Source: Sistotremastrum niveocremeum HHB9708
Lineage: Eukaryota > Basidiomycota > Agaricomycetes > Sistotremastrales > Sistotremastraceae
NCBI GenBank assembly: GCA_001630475.1
Contig: KV419427.1
Span: forward strand, 125,629-189,628
DNA length: 64,000 nt
Direction of reading: 5' to 3'
Shown: one piece after another, positions 59,201-64,000 of the stretch
Layout of the letters: every line of letters begins with the position of its first letter
How positions within the stretch are numbered: the first letter of the stretch is position 1
Notes under the pieces: generated by a model
Database searches by the model: none
What the model was told of the DNA's origin: nothing
What the model saw: only the letters and a program-made list of their open reading frames with translations
Position numbers and translations under genes: made by a program

Positions 59201-60647
59201 CTCCTCTCGCTCTTCCCGGCCAGAATTAACATATCCAGCTATGCGATCACAAATAATATTCTCATTTTAGCTGAAAGCCCCCTCATGATCAATGGCCACA
59301 GGACATATCCTATCAGCGAGCGCTCTCAACCCCCCGTGTCTCCTCCAGTCCAGTTGACCTCTTGCTGGATCAGATTTATTTCGGGACGTGTGCTTGGAAG
59401 AATCTCTTTGTGCCTTTTACGTCCAATGATTCCGACCAATAAAGAATGCGGCAGACGAAATTCAGATGTGTATTTCCAAATTTGAGTTCTCAAGAAGAGG
59501 ATGAGATCTTGATTTCAATTTTGTAAGTCCTGAGACCCTGGTATCCATCCGTTCCACACGTGTGCTAATATTTTCTGTTTTTCAGCTCGTACCTCAGTGT
59601 TGCATCTGCCAACTTGTTTTCTTGTATACTACGCCCTCCAATTCCAGTGGACGAGTCAAGTGATCGCTCTCAGGCTTCAAAGCCCAAACCGCCGCTTTCA
59701 CTTCCGCGCGATAATCTGGTCGTGCTCGCCGCTTCAACACACGACTTTGGACGTTGAGAAGGACGGAGTGGTCGAGATTATGATACAAGGGAGTCGATAT
59801 GCGATGTGATGTCATGGTTCTCGTTTGAGGATTTTCCCCCGTTGGTGAGTTTGACTTGATCGTGTTTGAATCCGGGAGTAGCTGCTGATTGTGGGAATCC
59901 TCAGAGTCGCCCTCATCTTCATCTAAACCTATACATATCGAACATGACATCAACGCTATGCGTTTCATCGACAAGGGTTCGAACAAAACATCAACAGACC
60001 ATGTACCATCGATCGGTGTCATTCGTCTTCTGAGCGTTCCTCTAGATCAATTTTCTCTTCGAAGTCATCGGATGATAGAATCCACGAACAAGACAAGGCT
60101 TCCTTGGTACGATCCGCTGTAGTGGAAGAAAACATCCCCGGGCCCCGAGAAAATTCGACCATCTATTGCATAATAGTACTGCTATTAGTATCCTTGAGAT
60201 GTTACAATCGTCTCTCCCACGAAGAAAAGGAAAGGAAAGGAAAGGAAAAGAACGAAAATGACCAAAGCCGGCATGGTGACGACGTCATCCCGCCAAGCCC
60301 CGTTGAAGCCGACGCCGAGCTGTGCCTGAAAGAAGGCAGCCAATCGGATCCAAAATCTCTCCTCTCCCATCCATGCATTCGCCCAGTGCAGCCGTTAGTC
60401 CGTATGTGAAGGTCGAGAATGAATTGTATGGAGCACGAGCACGAGCTTGAAACGGCTCCGGCGAAGATGAGATTTGATTCGCTCATTCGATTTCACGGTG
60501 CTCTTTGGCCTGCCGACTTTGATCACGAGCCGCAACGAGGCCAAGCACGACGGGAGGTCCGAGGCTCAGAGGAAGGCGATATAAGCCTGGGGCAATCTAT
60601 CAATCACCCCGTCTTCTCCAGACCTACGACTCACGACATAAATATCG
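56204..60647. other. About 4.4 kb, no gene recognised
   Basis: Many short frames on both strands, several proline- or serine-rich, and no domain or clear splice chain. A purine-rich GGAAA microsatellite lies at about 60226-60250. TIR-like termini other than the MITE were not found. Undetected small or species-specific genes are possible, for example around 59057-59485. Confidence 0.4.
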
Positions 60648-61982
60648 ATGTTCAACCGAGTGTTCCTGGTCTCTCTCCTTGCAGCCTCGTTCTCGTCACT
60701 CGCAGCAGGAGATAAGATCTACACAGACATCTCCGGAACCTCTTTCTCCCACCCTCTCATCAATGGCCAAGTCGCCACCGCATCACCGCCCGTTGTATGG
60801 AAACCGTTGAGCAACCGTGCTTTACTCGCCGCCCGTCTCCCACCTCGTTCTCCCAAGTTCGTCGAAAGTCTCGTGGCGAAGAGACGTCCATCGGCCGTCG
60901 GTACGTGCTACTTCGTTATCCCATGATGCATGAATGTTGACTGGGATGCGAGCAGAGTTGGCACCGAGAGGAACATCGTCACAGACACCTATCACGTATG
61001 TCCTCCTCCTTCGCTTGAATATTAAAAGTTAATGTAGATGCGATTAGTGGGACTGCCACTATAATCGTCAAAGATGAGAATGGAGCGACACTAGGATTTG
61101 TAGGCAAGGAACTCAGTAGGTTCCCGTACCCCTCCCTCTTTCACCCTTTGTGACTAACAAATTCCCAGCCGACTTCGATACCTTCCCCATCACCCAAGAC
61201 TCTACCCTCGCACTCACCGTCACCGTCGTCCCCTCCCCCGATCCCACCTCCGACTTCGTCGATCTCAAGATCCCAGGTCAACCGGCCGATACTAGTTTTG
61301 TGGGTCTCGCTCTTGGTGCTGCAGGCGCTGCTTTTGGGAAAGGAAACGCCGCGTACGTCCCTCTTCTCCTTTCACTCAATCGTCTTCGGAGGGTGCTGAC
61401 TATGCGACAGATACGGATTCATGGGCCCAATATCTGAATCTACGACGCCCGATAGCGACACGAATAATGTTGGCGGAGCTAGCGAATCTCAGATCTGGAC
61501 TTTGAATCCTAGTACACTGGTTTTGAGTGCTTTGTGGAGGGGTGAAAGTGGTGGTACGTCGTTTCCCTCCCTGTTTTCATTTCACTCCGCCGTTCTTCGC
61601 TCTTGCGTTTCTTTCTCGTTCGTAGCGTCCAATTTACCCCCTTCCGATCCTTGTCTCATACAAACATTCCGCACATCCCTTCAATTCCCTTCTGTCATCT
61701 CTGGCACAATCCACCGTTCTTCTGTCTCGTCCCGCTTTCTCCCTCATTCGTACCTTGGTCAACCCATTTTCCTCCCGTCTCTCCCTATCTTTATACTATC
61801 CATCCTCTCTTATCTCCGCCAAAATCACTCACTCACCATAACTATTCATAGATCCCATCCCCCTAACACTCTTCGCAGACGGCACATTCGGCGATCTAGA
61901 TTTTGCAGGCGATCTCACCGCATTCGTCAATAAATTCGGCGATTTCGTACAGAAGGTTACTTTTGTTCTTCGACCCAATTAG
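60648..61982 (+). CDS. Secreted protein of unknown function
   Basis: Multi-exon gene for about 270 residues. The N-terminal signal peptide is MFNRVFLVSLLAASFSSLAA. Exon 1 continues VWKPLSNRALLAARLPPRSP. Introns near 60901-60955 (GTACGT...GCAG), 60996-61048, 61118-61168, 61353-61410 and about 61553-61850 connect ATIIVKDENGATLGFVGKEL, DFDTFPITQDSTLALTVTV, GFMGPISES and ESQIWTLNPSTLVLSALW, then LTLFADGTFGDLDFAGDLTA and FVNKFGDFVQKVTFVLRPN. The middle, with IWTLNPSTLVLSALW, resembles a class of fungal extracellular proteins with beta-rich folds that I cannot name with certainty. No cysteine pattern or catalytic motif is visible. Confidence 0.65.
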
Positions 61983-62853
61983 GTTCTCTCCTTCGGTTCT
62001 TCGGTTCTTCGGTCGGGCAGTTGGTTCGTCGTGCGGAGGTATGGCTGGGGTGAGGTGAGGTGAAAGTGAGATACGGACTCTGACTCTGATTCTGTGGATT
62101 CTTGAGATTCTTCGGACTCTTTTTTCATTTTTTTTTTCCATATTCATTCTTCCGTTTCCGTTTCCGGTTTCTCAGAGTCACGATCAACTCCTTTGATGTC
62201 TCTTTGGCTTCATCTTCGACGTTGTTTTCCGTTTTCTTCTTTTCTTTCTTGAGCGCTGTGTACTTTTCACGAAAATTGGACGTTTAGTTAAGTAGCTACT
62301 GATTCTTTGGACGCTCCGACATATTACAGATCATGTACAACACACGCGAACATCACAGCATGCGAAATGTATAAAAAGAATATAAGATTTGTTGCGGATA
62401 TGACGCACTGAGCGCCACGGGGTCGGAAATCGGAATCCTTTTCACGTCTCCGCCATCCGTCGACGTCTCCTACTGAAAGCTATCGTACACGACGCGCTTT
62501 AATAAACAAGCAAAAAATTGACTGTCACCCGATTTCTTCAACCTCATAATGTCTGTCGATCCGGCGACCGTGAATTCGCGTGTGCTCTGGTCAGAAATCG
62601 AGTCTAGTGCTGCCAAAGAAATGTGAGCTCCGTCGAATATGCCCGCTCGGGCCGAATTCTCACATGCCTTGTGCCTTTACAGTCAATCACAGCTAGTGGG
62701 GCATAGACAGTCAAAGGCGAAAGTTGAGGATGTTGAGCAAGGTGTGCCACCGTAACTTTCTGCGTCTTTCGCGGGCCACTCTTACCTTCCTTTGTCTCAG
62801 CATTCGGGCGCATAGAGAGCCAACTCTCTGTCTTTCTGAAACAACAACGAAAC
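61983..62853. other. Intergenic, T-rich
   Basis: The 3' flank of the secreted-protein gene and the promoter of the F-box gene. T-rich stretches occur at about 62118-62255. Nothing else recognisable. Confidence 0.5.
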
Positions 62854-64000
62854 ATGTTCACTCCAATAGGTGGATTATCTGACGAGCTAATCCTCGAAAT
62901 CCTACACTACATCATTCATAAGGACGACAAAGATTTTCTTCACGGGCGGAACAAAAACACAGTACACCCCGCAGTCTCTCTGTACGTACGTCGCATCAGT
63001 TGAATTCGAGTGAACTGAGATCGATGTCAGATGCGCAAGGTGGAGAAGAATCGCCGTCAATGCTCCCTCGTTGTGGACCACGATCCGTCTCCCCTCGAAT
63101 TCAAAGTTGTTTCGCCTATTTCGCGATCGCAGCGAGGCACTCCCTTTGACGGTATACCTCTCCTCTCGTGAATTGGACCCGGATCAATCCGTCGAGGACG
63201 AACTTGGGGACCCTCTTCGTCAGCTCCTCCCGCGGATAGCTAGACTATATGTCCATTGGATTTACCCGGACTTGCAATCCTTCTTCTCGAAACACATAGG
63301 CGAAACAGAATTATCTTCCCTCGTCTCATTGGACGTCGAAGAGTACGGGATGCCGTTGACCCCTCAATACATGCTCCGTGCACCTAGACTCCGCCAATTC
63401 CGATTCATGGGGCCGTTAGACAACATAATCCTTGTACCCTTCCATTACCTCGTCGACTTCAAGATCCATTGCTTCCAACTAACGCCAGGCGAAATCTTGG
63501 ATATTCTGTCTTTGCTACCCCGAGTGAAGTTCTGCGCAATCGGAAACATCGACCCTTCTGAAATCCCCACAGAAGACATTACGGGTCGAGTAGTCGTGCT
63601 GAACAATCTCCAAACCCTATCAATTGGGGCTCTGACGATACCCGAAATGGCATCTCTCGTAAAATATCTCCAAATCCCGGCCTCAGCGACCATGTCGCTA
63701 AAAACAGAAAGAGAGGGGTCCGGTGACAATACCATCGAAGATTTTGTCGGCCCTCTACTGGAACAAACTCACGAGTTGTCCATCTCTCACAGAGGTTGGA
63801 TGGACGGAATCGTGTTCACGCTGAAGGGTAACAAGCGTGCCAAGACTGACATTACGCATTCATCAAGCGACGAGGACATCCCGAAGTTCCCGTCACTTGC
63901 GAACCTGGCTGTTTATCCAACTCCTCTCCATTCCTTAACTCTGCATTTGTCAACCCTTCCCGAGACGACATTGTTGATTGAGGCGCTGAGGTCCTGGAAA
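62854..64000 (+). CDS. F-box-like protein, partial (runs off the right edge)
   Basis: Starts MFTPIGGLSDELILEILHYI, an F-box first helix. An intron at about 62980-63030 (GTACGT...TGTCAG) joins it to CARWRRIAVNAPSLWTTI, the second half of the Agaricomycete F-box-like domain. Leucine-rich, weakly repetitive sequence follows (RLYVHWIYPDLQSFF, LRAPRLRQFRFMGPL, LNNLQTLSIGAL), as in the LRR-like parts of these proteins. It would act as a substrate receptor of an SCF ubiquitin ligase. The reading frame is open at base 64000, so the C terminus is outside the window. Confidence 0.8.

Noticed and set aside
60226-60250. GGAAA-rich tract as a regulatory element
   Set aside because: A short microsatellite with no neighbouring gene whose promoter it would serve.
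1-64000. LTR retrotransposons or virus-like elements
   Set aside because: I looked for reverse transcriptase, integrase, capsid-type frames and paired long terminal repeats and saw none. The long repeats present are duplications of host genes.

Overview
The window looks like nuclear DNA of a filamentous basidiomycete, most likely a wood- or litter-associated Agaricomycete. The reasons are dense short introns (about 45-65 nt, GT-AG, often phase 1 or 2), STAND/NLR proteins with NACHT and WD40 parts, DUF6535 membrane proteins (a family I know from Agaricomycetes), an AA9 lytic polysaccharide monooxygenase, flavin monooxygenases of fungal type, an F-box protein with the mushroom-type CxxWRxIA...PSLW signature, and a Zn2Cys6 regulator. 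All calls were made by eye from translations and splice signals; no database was searched.

Layout. The left edge holds an NLR on the minus strand (373-4753), whose WD40 array runs into AT-rich repetitive DNA. Then come two tandem DUF6535 genes on the plus strand (7642-10889 and 15747-18963), with a histidine-phosphatase gene convergent to the first (11138-13061). The middle (19.4-38 kb) is mixed metabolism and regulation: an NAD(P)-binding NmrA-like protein, AA9 LPMO, two tandem flavin monooxygenases, tRNA-Arg(CCT), an acetoacetate-decarboxylase-fold protein, a small membrane protein, a short Zn2Cys6 protein and a DUF2461 protein. At 38.4-43.3 kb the phosphatase/DUF6535 pair reappears in inverted orientation with both members damaged. 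It is followed by a fourth, divergent DUF6535 gene (43960-48060, minus) that carries two WW domains at its C terminus, and then a second NLR on the plus strand (50919-55696) whose WD40 array contains a 977-base assembly gap. A short TIR element, a secreted protein and a partial F-box gene end the window.

The whole therefore reads roughly as a palindrome: NLR(-), DUF6535(+), phosphatase(-), DUF6535(+), metabolic core, phosphatase fragment(+), DUF6535(-), DUF6535-WW(-), NLR(+). Both NLRs share an N-terminal region that resembles the four-helix adaptor of MLKL-like proteins, then NACHT, then WD40 repeats whose variability is of the allorecognition type. The best candidate for a new system is this NLR plus DUF6535 locus, with a DUF6535-WW fusion as a possible adaptor to proline-rich partners. 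That functional link is inference; gene order and domain content are seen directly.
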